NCBI RefSeq assembly: GCF_000402035.1
Contig: NC_021287.1
Span: forward strand, 744,001-808,000
Length of the DNA: 64,000 nt
Direction: 5' to 3'
DNA from: Caballeronia insecticola
GTDB lineage: Bacteria > Pseudomonadota > Gammaproteobacteria > Burkholderiales > Burkholderiaceae
The notes beneath the pieces were generated by a model that was given only the letters and a program-made list of their open reading frames with translations, was not told the origin of the DNA and made no database searches. Of this stretch, positions 51,099-58,817 are shown piece after piece. Every line of letters begins with the position of its first letter. Position 1 is the first letter of the stretch. Both the position numbers and the translations under genes were made by a program.

Positions 51099-52343
51099 TC
51101 ACGCCTGATTGTTCATCGGGATGACTGTCCCTTCATCAATGACCTTGTCACAGAACGCGGCCCAGTCATCCATCAGCCGTCGGCGCTTTTGCAGCACGTC
51201 GGAGCGCCAGTAGGCCGCCTCGGTCGCATCGCCCTTGATATGTGCGAGCGCTACCTCGGCCAGCTCGCGAGGATAGTTTGTGTACTCGCTCGCCCAATCC
51301 CTGAACGTCGATCGGAAGCCGTGCGGCGTGGCCTCCAAACCTTGCCGGCGCATGATCGCAAGCAGAGACATATCAGACAGCGCGCCGCTCGCCCGCGGGC
51401 TGGGAAACACGAGACAGACATCGTCTTGGCGCTTGATTGCCTTCAGCAGCCGCACGGCCGCCGTGGGCAGGGGCACGCGATGTTCCTTCCGTGCCTTCAT
51501 CTTCTCGGCCGGCACCGTCCAAATACGTTTTTCGAGGTCTATCTCGCGCCAGTCAGCAGCCCGCGCTTCCCCGGATCGCGCCGCGGTCAATATCGAGAAC
51601 TCCAGGCACCGCGCGCTAATGCCTTCAATGGCGCGCAACCTTTTCATAAACGCGCCCATCTGTGCGATCGACAAGGCGGGGTGATTGCGAACGCGCTTGG
51701 TCTTCTTCGGGGCGCTCAATAGCTTGTCGAGGTTGCCCCGCCACGCGGCCGGGTTGACACCTTCATCCCGGAAACCCTTCACGCGCGCATAGTCGAGAAT
51801 GGCCTCAATCCGGCCGCGCAGGCGGCTAGCAGTTTCGGTCTTGGACTGCCAAATGGGTTCAAGGATCTCTAGTACGTGAGAGCGCGTCACATGGCGGATT
51901 TGCATTTTGCCGATGACCGGGTGAGCGTACTCGGCGAGGGTATATGTCCACTGCGCGCCGTGCTTAAGGTTGCGCCACTCGACTTCCTTCGCAGCGATGT
52001 ACCGCTCTGCGGTCTTCTCGAAGGTCATCTCCAGCGCGTGGCCCGCGCGCAGTCGGCTCGCCGCTTCCTTCCGCTGCATCACAGGGTCGATACCGCGCTT
52101 GATGTCCTCCCGGAGGGCGAGGGCCTTCTCGCGCGCTTCGGCGACGCCCATCCCCTTCTGCGAGTAGGCCTCGATGCCAATCTCGCGACGCTTGCCGGCG
52201 ACAACCACGCGAAGCACCCAGTAGCCCGCCCCAGTGTCCGAGACGTCAAGGTACAAGCCAGCGACGCCCCCCACCGCGTATCGGCCTGGTTCCTTCAGTC
52301 TGCTGACCGCCAACGGTCCAAGTTCCTTCGCTTTCTTTGGCAT
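51099..52343 (-). CDS. P4-type tyrosine integrase
   Basis: A 414-residue integrase from the ATG at 52343. The N-terminal DUF4102 domain has GGVAGLYLDVSDTGAGYWVL, followed by a core-binding domain and the catalytic domain: SILTAARSGEARAADWREID (Arg), ATPHGFRSTFRDWASEY (His-x-x-Arg), and EVALAHIKGDATEAAYWRSD (His and the nucleophilic Tyr). All catalytic residues are present. It lies 242 bases from the tRNA-Ser gene, reading away from it, as in P4-like islands that integrate at tRNA 3' ends. It should act on the 15-bp core at 52584-52598. Confidence 0.9.
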   Translation of the reverse strand: MPKKAKELGPLAVSRLKEPGRYAVGGVAGLYLDVSDTGAGYWVLRVVVAGKRREIGIEAYSQKGMGVAEAREKALALREDIKRGIDPVMQRKEAASRLRAGHALEMTFEKTAERYIAAKEVEWRNLKHGAQWTYTLAEYAHPVIGKMQIRHVTRSHVLEILEPIWQSKTETASRLRGRIEAILDYARVKGFRDEGVNPAAWRGNLDKLLSAPKKTKRVRNHPALSIAQMGAFMKRLRAIEGISARCLEFSILTAARSGEARAADWREIDLEKRIWTVPAEKMKARKEHRVPLPTAAVRLLKAIKRQDDVCLVFPSPRASGALSDMSLLAIMRRQGLEATPHGFRSTFRDWASEYTNYPRELAEVALAHIKGDATEAAYWRSDVLQKRRRLMDDWAAFCDKVIDEGTVIPMNNQA

Positions 52344-52584
52344 CGCCGATCGTCGAAGTTTCCACAAGCTGTGAGAGCCTTAGATGGAGCCGCGAGCAAT
52401 CTACCCACCAGCCCCTCCACCATCAGCCCTCCACCATCCCATCCACCATAAAATTTACGACTGAACGCGTCGAAACGCAATGAGTCGAGACGCTCCGACG
52501 GAGCTGAATTGGGCTGGAAGTCTTGCTGGACGGGGATTTGCGCGATCAAGCGCGACGAAACGAGACGAGAAAAAACAGGCGGGG
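52344..52584. promoter_or_regulatory. Integrase upstream region with arm-type repeats
   Basis: Contains several CCACCAT/CCACCA units between 52404 and 52449, including the 19-bp repeat shared with 4131-4149, then the core at 52584. It should hold the integrase promoter and arm sites. There is no gene. Confidence 0.5.
52430..52448 (+). repeat. 19-bp direct repeat, right copy
   Basis: Exact copy of 4131-4149, in the same orientation, about 140 bases inside the right end of the island. Confidence 0.55.
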
Positions 52585-52674
52585 TGGCGGAGGCGGTGAG
52601 ATTCGAACTCACGGAAGGATCGCTCCTTCGCCGGTTTTCAAGACCGGTGCCTTAAACCGCTCGGCCACACCTCC
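52585..52674 (-). tRNA. tRNA-Ser(UGA)
   Basis: A 90-base class II tRNA with an encoded CCA. The acceptor GGAGGTG pairs with CGCCTCC, the anticodon stem is CCGGT/ACCGG with loop CTTGAAA (anticodon TGA), there is a long variable arm, and the T-arm is GTGAG-TTCGAAT-CTCAC. Its 3' end is the island integration site. Confidence 0.97.
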
Positions 52675-52719
52675 AGCAAGGCGCGTATTGTAGCGCAAGT
52701 CATCGGCGCGAAGTTGCGC

Positions 52720-53928
52720 TCAGCCGTCGAGCGATTTCGTCGCCCGGAGCGCGGGAAAAAGGCGCATCCACAGCAACGCGACGACGATCGTCCCGACGCC
52801 GCCAATCAGCACCGCCGGCACCGCGCCGAACAACCCCGCCGTCATCCCCGACTCGAATTCGCCAAGCTGATTCGACGTCCCGATGAACAGCGAGTTGATG
52901 GCCCCGACGCGCCCGCGCATCTCGTCGGGCGTCTGCAACTGCACGAGCGACGAGCGCACGACCACGCTGATCACATCCGATGCGCCCAGCGCCGCAAGCG
53001 CAATCAGCGACAGCACGATATTGCGCGACAACCCGAAGCAGATCGTCGCGATGCCGAACGCGATCACGCCGCCGAACAGCGCCGTGCCCGCGCGCTGCCG
53101 CAACGGAAAGTGTGCGAGGTAAACGGAGCCGGTGAGCGCGCCCACGGCAGGCGCCGCGCGCAACACGCCGAGTCCCCACGGACCGGTATGCAGGATGTCG
53201 CGCGCGTACACCGGCAGAAGCGCGGTCGCGCCGCCGAGCAGCACGGCGAACAGATCGAGCGACAGCGCGCCGAAAATCACCGGCTTGCTCTTGATGAACC
53301 CGATGCCCGAGAACAGCGCCGCGAACGACAACGGCGCGCGCATGCGCACGGCTTCATCGATCTTGATGGCCGCGACCGAGAACGCCGCCGCCAGAAACGC
53401 AATCGTCACCGCGCCGTACACCGTCAGCGCGCCCAGGCCGTACAAGAGGCCGCCCATCGCGGGGCCGAGAATCATCGCGGTCTGGTTCGCGGATGTCGAC
53501 CACGCCGTCGCCTGCTGCAATTGCGAGCGCGCGACGAGATTCGGCAGGAGCGCCGCCATCGACGGCGATTCGAATGCGCGCGCAGCGCCCGTGATCATCG
53601 CGATGACGTAGATCGGGCCGACGTTGCCCCAGCCATGCCACGCGCCGAGACACAAGGCGAGCGCGCCGACGCCCTCGATCGAATGGCAGATGTACGCGAT
53701 CGTGCGCCGGTCGTAACGATCCGCGACATGGCCGACGACGAGCGTCAGCACGAACATCGGCACGAACTGCGCGAGGCCGACGAGACCCAGCGCGTACGCG
53801 CTATGCGTGATCGAATAGACCTGCCAGCCGATCGCGACCGACATCATCTGAAACGCCACCGAAGACATCACCCGCCCGGCCCAGAAAAGCGCGAACGGGC
53901 GATTTCGCATGACGGAGCCGGGCGCCAT
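52720..53928 (-). CDS. MFS transporter (DUF894/enterobactin-exporter-like)
   Basis: A 402-residue permease starting at the ATG at 53928; the long upstream extension is an opposite-phase shadow of hemW. About 12 helices are seen, with RNRPFALFWAGRVMSSVAFQ at the start and GHVADRYDRRTIAYICHSIE as the motif A loop. It lies 11 bases after hemW and is the last gene of the rph-rdgB-hemW run. It resembles the EntS/DUF894 branch of exporters; the substrate is unknown. Between this gene and the tRNA there is no other gene. Confidence 0.8.
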   Translation of the reverse strand: MAPGSVMRNRPFALFWAGRVMSSVAFQMMSVAIGWQVYSITHSAYALGLVGLAQFVPMFVLTLVVGHVADRYDRRTIAYICHSIEGVGALALCLGAWHGWGNVGPIYVIAMITGAARAFESPSMAALLPNLVARSQLQQATAWSTSANQTAMILGPAMGGLLYGLGALTVYGAVTIAFLAAAFSVAAIKIDEAVRMRAPLSFAALFSGIGFIKSKPVIFGALSLDLFAVLLGGATALLPVYARDILHTGPWGLGVLRAAPAVGALTGSVYLAHFPLRQRAGTALFGGVIAFGIATICFGLSRNIVLSLIALAALGASDVISVVVRSSLVQLQTPDEMRGRVGAINSLFIGTSNQLGEFESGMTAGLFGAVPAVLIGGVGTIVVALLWMRLFPALRATKSLDG

Positions 53929-53939
53929 CGTGGGCGCGC

Positions 53940-55166
53940 TCAATTTTTCACGTCCTTCAAGAACAGCTCCTGCAGATCGTTGAGAAAACGCTGGCCGAGT
54001 TCCGTCGGCGCAATCCGTTCGATGCTGCGCGTGATGAGTCCGCGCTTCTCCGCCTCGACAAGCGCGGGTTCGATCGCCGACAGCGCGAGACCCGTGCGCT
54101 CGACGAACGCATGCACCGGAAAGCCTTCGACGAGACGCAGCGTGTTCAGCATGAATTCGAACGGCAGATCGCGCGGGCCGACGTCGCGCTCTTCTTGAAT
54201 CGCGCTTCCGGCTGCCGAAGAAAGCGCCTGGTCCATGTAGCTCGCGGGATGCTTGAAGCGCGCCTGACGCAAGATCTTCGACGGAAACGACAGCTTCGTG
54301 TGCGCGCCCGCGCCGATGCCGAGGTAATCGCCGAAGCGCCAGTAATTGAGGTTGTGGCGGCTTTTGTGATGCGGCTTCGCATACGCCGAGACTTCGTAGC
54401 GTTCGTAGCCCGCCGCGCGCGTGCGGTCGTGAATCCAGTCCTGCATGTCGGCGGCGGCATCGTCGTCGGGAAGGGCGGGCGGATACTTGGCGAAGAGCGT
54501 GTTCGGCTCCATCGTCAGGTGATACAGCGACAGATGCGGCGGCGCGAACGACAGCGCCGTCTCGATGTCCCGGCCGCATTCCTCGAGCGACTGCTGCGGC
54601 AGCGCGAACATGAGATCGAGATTGAAGTTGTCGAAATGCTTCGCCGCAATCTCGACGGCTTTGCGCGCCTGCGTGGCATCGTGGATGCGGCCGAGCGCCT
54701 TCAGATGCGCTTCGTCGAAACTCTGGATGCCGATCGACAAACGGTTCACGCCGCTCGCACGAAACGACGCGAACTTCGCGGCCTCGAACGTGCCGGGATT
54801 GGCTTCGAGCGTGATCTCGGCATCGGCATCGATGGGCAGCAGCGCGCGCGCATCGGACAGCAGCCGGTCGAGCCCTTTCGCCGACAGCAGCGAAGGCGTG
54901 CCCCCGCCGATGAAGATCGTATGCACCTGCCGTCCCCACACGAGCGGCAACGCGCTTTCCAGATCGGCGCGCAATGCGTCGAGATAGCGTTCTTCAGGGA
55001 AGGCGTCGTCTTTCCATTCGTGCGAGTTGAAATCGCAATACGGACACTTGCGCACGCACCACGGGAAATGCACGTACAGCGAGAGCGGCGGCAGCGACGT
55101 CAGCCGGATGCTGCCCGGCGACGTGAACGCCTGCACGACGTTGATTGTCTTCGGTCCGGCGCTCAC
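53940..55166 (-). CDS. hemW: HemW, radical-SAM heme chaperone
   Basis: A 408-residue protein with the iron-sulfur cluster motif HFPWCVRKCPYCDFNSHEW (Cys-x3-Cys-x2-Cys) near residue 35, then IFIGGGTPSLLS and LEANPGTF, and ends with the HemN C-terminal region (LPFEFMLNTLRLVEGFP). It lacks the extra N-terminal cysteine motif of true HemN, so it is the heme-inserting chaperone HemW. It overlaps the rdgB stop by four bases. The length is usual. Confidence 0.9.
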   Translation of the reverse strand: MSAGPKTINVVQAFTSPGSIRLTSLPPLSLYVHFPWCVRKCPYCDFNSHEWKDDAFPEERYLDALRADLESALPLVWGRQVHTIFIGGGTPSLLSAKGLDRLLSDARALLPIDADAEITLEANPGTFEAAKFASFRASGVNRLSIGIQSFDEAHLKALGRIHDATQARKAVEIAAKHFDNFNLDLMFALPQQSLEECGRDIETALSFAPPHLSLYHLTMEPNTLFAKYPPALPDDDAAADMQDWIHDRTRAAGYERYEVSAYAKPHHKSRHNLNYWRFGDYLGIGAGAHTKLSFPSKILRQARFKHPASYMDQALSSAAGSAIQEERDVGPRDLPFEFMLNTLRLVEGFPVHAFVERTGLALSAIEPALVEAEKRGLITRSIERIAPTELGQRFLNDLQELFLKDVKN

Positions 55167-55789
55167 GCAAGTTCCCTCAGTCGTTGCAACAGGTCGCGCA
55201 AGGCGAGCGCGCGATGGCTCAGCGCGTTCTTGCGCGCGGGATCGAGTTCGGCGGCGCTCGCACCGAGCGGCGGCAGATAGAAATACGGGTCGTAACCGAA
55301 GCCGTTCTCGCCGCGCGGCGCGTCGAGCACTTCGCCGTGCCAGCGGCCTTCCGCGATGAGCGGCTCGGGGTCGTCCGCGTGACGCACGAGCACCAGCACG
55401 CAGAAGTAATACGCGCGGCGCTCGGCGACGCCCGCCAGCGCGGCGACGAGGCGCGCGTTGTTCGCGGCATCGCTCTTCTCGCCGCCGTCCATCGACGCAT
55501 AGCGCGCCGAATACACGCCCGGCGCGCCGTTCAGCGCGCGCACGCAGAGGCCGGAATCGTCGGCGAGTGCGGGCAGGCCGGTGAGCGCCGACGCGTGCCG
55601 CGCCTTCGCGAGCGCGTTCTCGACGAAGGTCGCGTGCGGCTCGGGCGCCTCGGGCACGCCGAGTTCGCCCTGCGCGATCAGTTCGATGCCCGCCGCATCC
55701 AGCAGCGACGCAAATTCGCGCAGCTTGCCCGCATTGTTCGATGCGAGCACGACCCGCCCGAGCCCTCCGGGAGATTGCGCGTCAGACAC
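55163..55789 (-). CDS. rdgB: RdgB, XTP/dITP pyrophosphatase
   Basis: A 208-residue Ham1-family enzyme that removes non-canonical purine nucleoside triphosphates. It shows [57 protein letters not shown] and [13 protein letters not shown], the substrate and metal sites of the family. The start overlaps rph by eight bases. Confidence 0.92.
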   Translation of the reverse strand: MSDAQSPGGLGRVVLASNNAGKLREFASLLDAAGIELIAQGELGVPEAPEPHATFVENALAKARHASALTGLPALADDSGLCVRALNGAPGVYSARYASMDGGEKSDAANNARLVAALAGVAERRAYYFCVLVLVRHADDPEPLIAEGRWHGEVLDAPRGENGFGYDPYFYLPPLGASAAELDPARKNALSHRALALRDLLQRLRELA

Positions 55790-56540
55790 CTTGAATCCCC
55801 AGCGCTTCTTTTTGTTTCAGGACGAGCGCCTTGATGCCGCCGTCGGCAAGCGCGATGAGTTCGTTCATCTCTTCGCGCGAGAACGGCGCGCCTTCCGCCG
55901 TGCCCTGCACCTCGACGAAACCGCCCGATCCCGTCATCACGACGTTCATGTCGGTGTCGCACTGCGAGTCTTCGTCGTAGTCGAGATCGAGCACCGGAGA
56001 ACCTTCGAAAACGCCGACCGAAATCGCCGCGACGAAATCTTTCACCGGCGATTTCGCGATCTTGCCGGTGGCGAGCAGTTTGCCGACCGCATCGTGTGCG
56101 GCGACGAACGCGCCCGTGATGCTTGCCGTGCGCGTGCCGCCGTCGGCCTGGATGACGTCGCAATCGATATGCAGCGTGCGCGCGCCGAGCGCGTTGAGAT
56201 CGAACACCGAACGCAGCGCGCGGCCGATCAGGCGCTGAATCTCCTGGGTGCGGCCCGTCTGTTTGCCGCGCGCGGCTTCGCGGTCGCTGCGCGTATGCGT
56301 GGCGCGCGGCAGCATACCGTATTCCGCGGTGAGCCAGCCTTGCTCGCGTCCGCGCAGGAATTCGGGCACGCGTTCGGCGATGCTCGCCGTGCAGATCACC
56401 TTGGTATCGCCGAATTCGACGAGCACCGAGCCTTCCGCGTGCCTCGTGTAATTCCGCGTGATGCGCACGTCGCGCAACTGATTCGCGCGGCGGCCGCTCG
56501 GGCGCGGGGGAGAAGACTTGAGCAGGGGAGAGTCGGTCAT
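55782..56540 (-). CDS. rph: Ribonuclease PH
   Basis: A 252-residue phosphorolytic exoribonuclease that trims tRNA 3' ends. The ATG at 56540 is chosen because the conserved start [20 protein letters not shown] follows at once; an upstream extension is not conserved. It has [38 protein letters not shown] with the phosphate-binding arginines, and [16 protein letters not shown]. It leads the rph-rdgB-hemW-MFS operon. Confidence 0.92.
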   Translation of the reverse strand: MTDSPLLKSSPPRPSGRRANQLRDVRITRNYTRHAEGSVLVEFGDTKVICTASIAERVPEFLRGREQGWLTAEYGMLPRATHTRSDREAARGKQTGRTQEIQRLIGRALRSVFDLNALGARTLHIDCDVIQADGGTRTASITGAFVAAHDAVGKLLATGKIAKSPVKDFVAAISVGVFEGSPVLDLDYDEDSQCDTDMNVVMTGSGGFVEVQGTAEGAPFSREEMNELIALADGGIKALVLKQKEALGIQGV

Positions 56541-56826
56541 GGATGTCGAAGGATGAGATGGAAGGCGCGCCGTTGAAGCGGAATCCGCGCGACAACGCAG
56601 GATTTTATCGCCAATCCCATGGGGGCGTTGCGCGCGCGGTGCAGGATCGCCGCAGCCGCAAGCAGCGGGAACCGCCGCATGGGCGGGCCTCGCGCCAAAA
56701 ATGGGATAATGCGGATTCCACGTCCGGCGGCCAAACGCGTGCCACTCCCAAGGCACTTTCGAGAGCGCCGGGCGCTCCGTATCGAACAGGCCTTCGCAAC
56801 GAAGGCTTCATATCGCGAGACGTACC

Positions 56827-57780
56827 ATGATCTACAGCATGACAGGCTATGCCAGCGCGACGCGCGAAGTCGTCGCGGCGGGCGCCGGACCCAATGGCGC
56901 GGGCGGTTCGGGCGTCGGTGTATCGGTTGAATTGCGCACGGTGAATTCGCGCTTTCTCGACCTGAATTTCCGCATGCCCGAAGACGTGCGCGCAACAGAG
57001 CCGCAATTGCGCGAAATGCTGATGAACAAGCTCTCGCGCGGCAAGGTCGATATCCGCATCAACCTGAATCGCGTCGAGCAGACGGCCAACGCGGGCGCGC
57101 TCAATCGCGAGGCGCTCACGCAACTCGCCACGCTCGAGCGCGCCGTGCTCGACGTATTCCCCGACTCCGAACGCATGCGCACCGGCGAAATCCTGCGCTG
57201 GCCGGGCGTGCTCGCGGAAAGCTCGGTGTCGCAGGACACGCTGCGCGAAGCCGTGCTCGCGTGCGGCAAGCAGGCGATCGCGGATCTCATCGATGTGCGC
57301 GCGCGTGAAGGCGCGGCGCTCGGCGCGGTGCTCATCAACAACGTGACGGAGATGGAAACCATCGTCGCGCGCATCACGCCGCTTGTGCCGGAACTGATCG
57401 CGAAGCATCAGCAGAAGATCGTCGAGCGCCTGCAGGACGCACTCGGCATCGCGACGTCCGACGGCGCCCATACAACGATCGCGACCAGCGTGCCGCGCGA
57501 GGAAATCGCCGAGCGCATCCGCCAGGAAGTGACGATGTACGGTATCCGCATCGATATCGCCGAGGAATTGCAACGTCTCACCGCGCATCTGACCGAGACG
57601 CGCCACGTGCTGCAAAAGGGCGGCAAGGTCGGCAAGCGGCTCGACTTCATGATGCAGGAGCTCAACCGCGAAGCCAACACGCTCGGCTCGAAGGCCGCCG
57701 CGAAGGAACTCGCCGATGCCTCGATGACGCTCAAGCTGCTCATCGAGCAGATGCGCGAACAAGTTCAGAATCTGGAGTAA
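56827..57780 (+). CDS. yicC: YicC-family endoribonuclease
   Basis: A 317-residue YicC/YloC protein. It opens IYSMTGYASATRE, includes SVELRTVNSRFLDLNFRMPE, and closes with GKRLDFMMQELNREANTLGS and the helix LKLLIEQMREQVQNLE, all family hallmarks. It is divergent from rph and followed by gmk nine bases on, as in most proteobacteria. YicC proteins cut specific RNAs. Confidence 0.92.
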   Translation: MIYSMTGYASATREVVAAGAGPNGAGGSGVGVSVELRTVNSRFLDLNFRMPEDVRATEPQLREMLMNKLSRGKVDIRINLNRVEQTANAGALNREALTQLATLERAVLDVFPDSERMRTGEILRWPGVLAESSVSQDTLREAVLACGKQAIADLIDVRAREGAALGAVLINNVTEMETIVARITPLVPELIAKHQQKIVERLQDALGIATSDGAHTTIATSVPREEIAERIRQEVTMYGIRIDIAEELQRLTAHLTETRHVLQKGGKVGKRLDFMMQELNREANTLGSKAAAKELADASMTLKLLIEQMREQVQNLE

Positions 57781-57789
57781 CGCAACATC

Positions 57790-58464
57790 ATGCCGAACAC
57801 TACGCACCGCTCGCACAGCCACTACACGGGCATTTATCCGGGCAATCTGTTCATGGTGGTCGCGCCGTCGGGCGCGGGCAAGTCCACGCTCGTGAACGCG
57901 CTGCTCGCCGAGGACGAAGCCATTCGCCTGTCGGTTTCGTACACGACGCGCGAGGCGCGCTCGAAGGAAACCAACGGCGTGCAGTATCACTTCGTATCCG
58001 TCGACGAGTTCATGGAGCGGCACAAGAAAGGCGAGTTCCTCGAAAGCGCCGAAGTGCACGGCAACTACTACGCGACCTCGAAGGTGTGGATCGAGGACCA
58101 GATGACGAACGGCCATGACGTGCTGCTCGAAATCGACTGGCAAGGCGCGCAGCAGGTGAAGAAACAGTTCCGCAATGCGGTGGAGATTTTCATTCTGCCG
58201 CCGTCGCTGGATGCGCTCGAAGACCGCCTGAAGAAACGCGGCCAGGATTCCGAAAAGGTCATCGTGCGGCGTCTGCTCGCGGCGGGTAGCGAGATGGCGC
58301 ATGCATCGGAAGCGGAGTATGTCGTGATCAACGAGAACTTCGATCGCGCGCTCACGGAGTTGCGCTGTCTCGTGGCCGCGACGCGTTTGCGCTTCACGTC
58401 GCAATACGCACGCAACACGCAGCTTTTCGTGGACCTGGGAATTCACTCCACGCCGCAGGCATGA
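57790..58464 (+). CDS. gmk: Guanylate kinase
   Basis: A 224-residue enzyme that makes GDP from GMP. The P-loop is [16 protein letters not shown], the GMP site has [20 protein letters not shown] and [15 protein letters not shown], and the lid region has [18 protein letters not shown] short N-terminal extension rich in His and Ser precedes the domain. It lies in the yicC-gmk-rpoZ-spoT order usual for this group. Confidence 0.93.
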   Translation: MPNTTHRSHSHYTGIYPGNLFMVVAPSGAGKSTLVNALLAEDEAIRLSVSYTTREARSKETNGVQYHFVSVDEFMERHKKGEFLESAEVHGNYYATSKVWIEDQMTNGHDVLLEIDWQGAQQVKKQFRNAVEIFILPPSLDALEDRLKKRGQDSEKVIVRRLLAAGSEMAHASEAEYVVINENFDRALTELRCLVAATRLRFTSQYARNTQLFVDLGIHSTPQA

Positions 58465-58501
58465 CGCACCGCCGTGGCCGGGTCATAGCGGTCACATAAG
58501 G

Positions 58502-58507
58502 TAGAAT
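58502..58507 (+). promoter_or_regulatory. Possible -10 box of rpoZ
   Basis: TAGAAT lies 28 bases before the rpoZ start in the short gmk-rpoZ gap. No convincing -35 box is seen, so this is a weak proposal. Confidence 0.25.
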
Positions 58508-58534
58508 AAAACCCATATCGAGAAGGAAACAAAC

Positions 58535-58738
58535 ATGGCCCGCATCACTGTCGAAGACTGCCTGAAACAAATCCCGAATCGCTTCGAGCTCGCGCTCGCG
58601 GCAACGTACCGTGCGCGCCAGCTCGCGCAAGGCCATACGCCGAAGATCGAAAGCCGTGACAAGCCCACCGTCGTCGCGCTGCGCGAGATCGCGGCCGGTC
58701 AGGTTGGCATCGAAATGTTGAAGAAGGTGCCCGTCTAA
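58535..58738 (+). CDS. rpoZ: RNA polymerase omega subunit
   Basis: A 67-residue omega subunit: [40 protein letters not shown] and [30 protein letters not shown] precedes the start. It stabilises the beta-prime subunit and forms part of a ppGpp site, and here lies next to spoT. Confidence 0.95.
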   Translation: MARITVEDCLKQIPNRFELALAATYRARQLAQGHTPKIESRDKPTVVALREIAAGQVGIEMLKKVPV

Positions 58739-58817
58739 CGGCGCCGTTTTTTATCGTCTACCCGTTTCACTTTTTGCAACCGACGTATCAGCGCGTCGCA
58801 CCAACACGGAGGCGAGG

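Larger units (their letters stand above)
4064..52598. mobile_element. Integrative genomic island in tRNA-Ser(UGA)
   Basis: The 15 bases GTGGCGGAGGCGGTG at 4064-4078 repeat the 3' end of the tRNA-Ser gene at 52584-52598 in the same orientation. A 19-bp repeat lies just inside both ends (4131-4149 and 52430-52448). A tyrosine integrase is next to the tRNA at the right end, reading into the island. Between the ends are satellite-phage genes, an insertion sequence, many accessory genes and several pseudogenes. Outside are chromosomal genes. The extent is inferred from these repeats. A shorter P4-like element with an unrecognised inner left end remains possible. Confidence 0.65.

Noticed and set aside
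52714..54198. Long plus-strand open frame of nearly 500 codons
   Set aside because: It is rich in Arg, His and Gln and lies opposite the MFS and hemW genes, which have clear family motifs. It is a high-GC shadow.
52720..54939. MFS gene start at 54939
   Set aside because: The first 337 codons are an out-of-phase reading of hemW. The MFS motif begins just after the ATG at 53928.
56605..58446. Minus-strand open frame of 613 codons
   Set aside because: It lies opposite yicC and gmk, with Arg/His-rich composition and no family motif.
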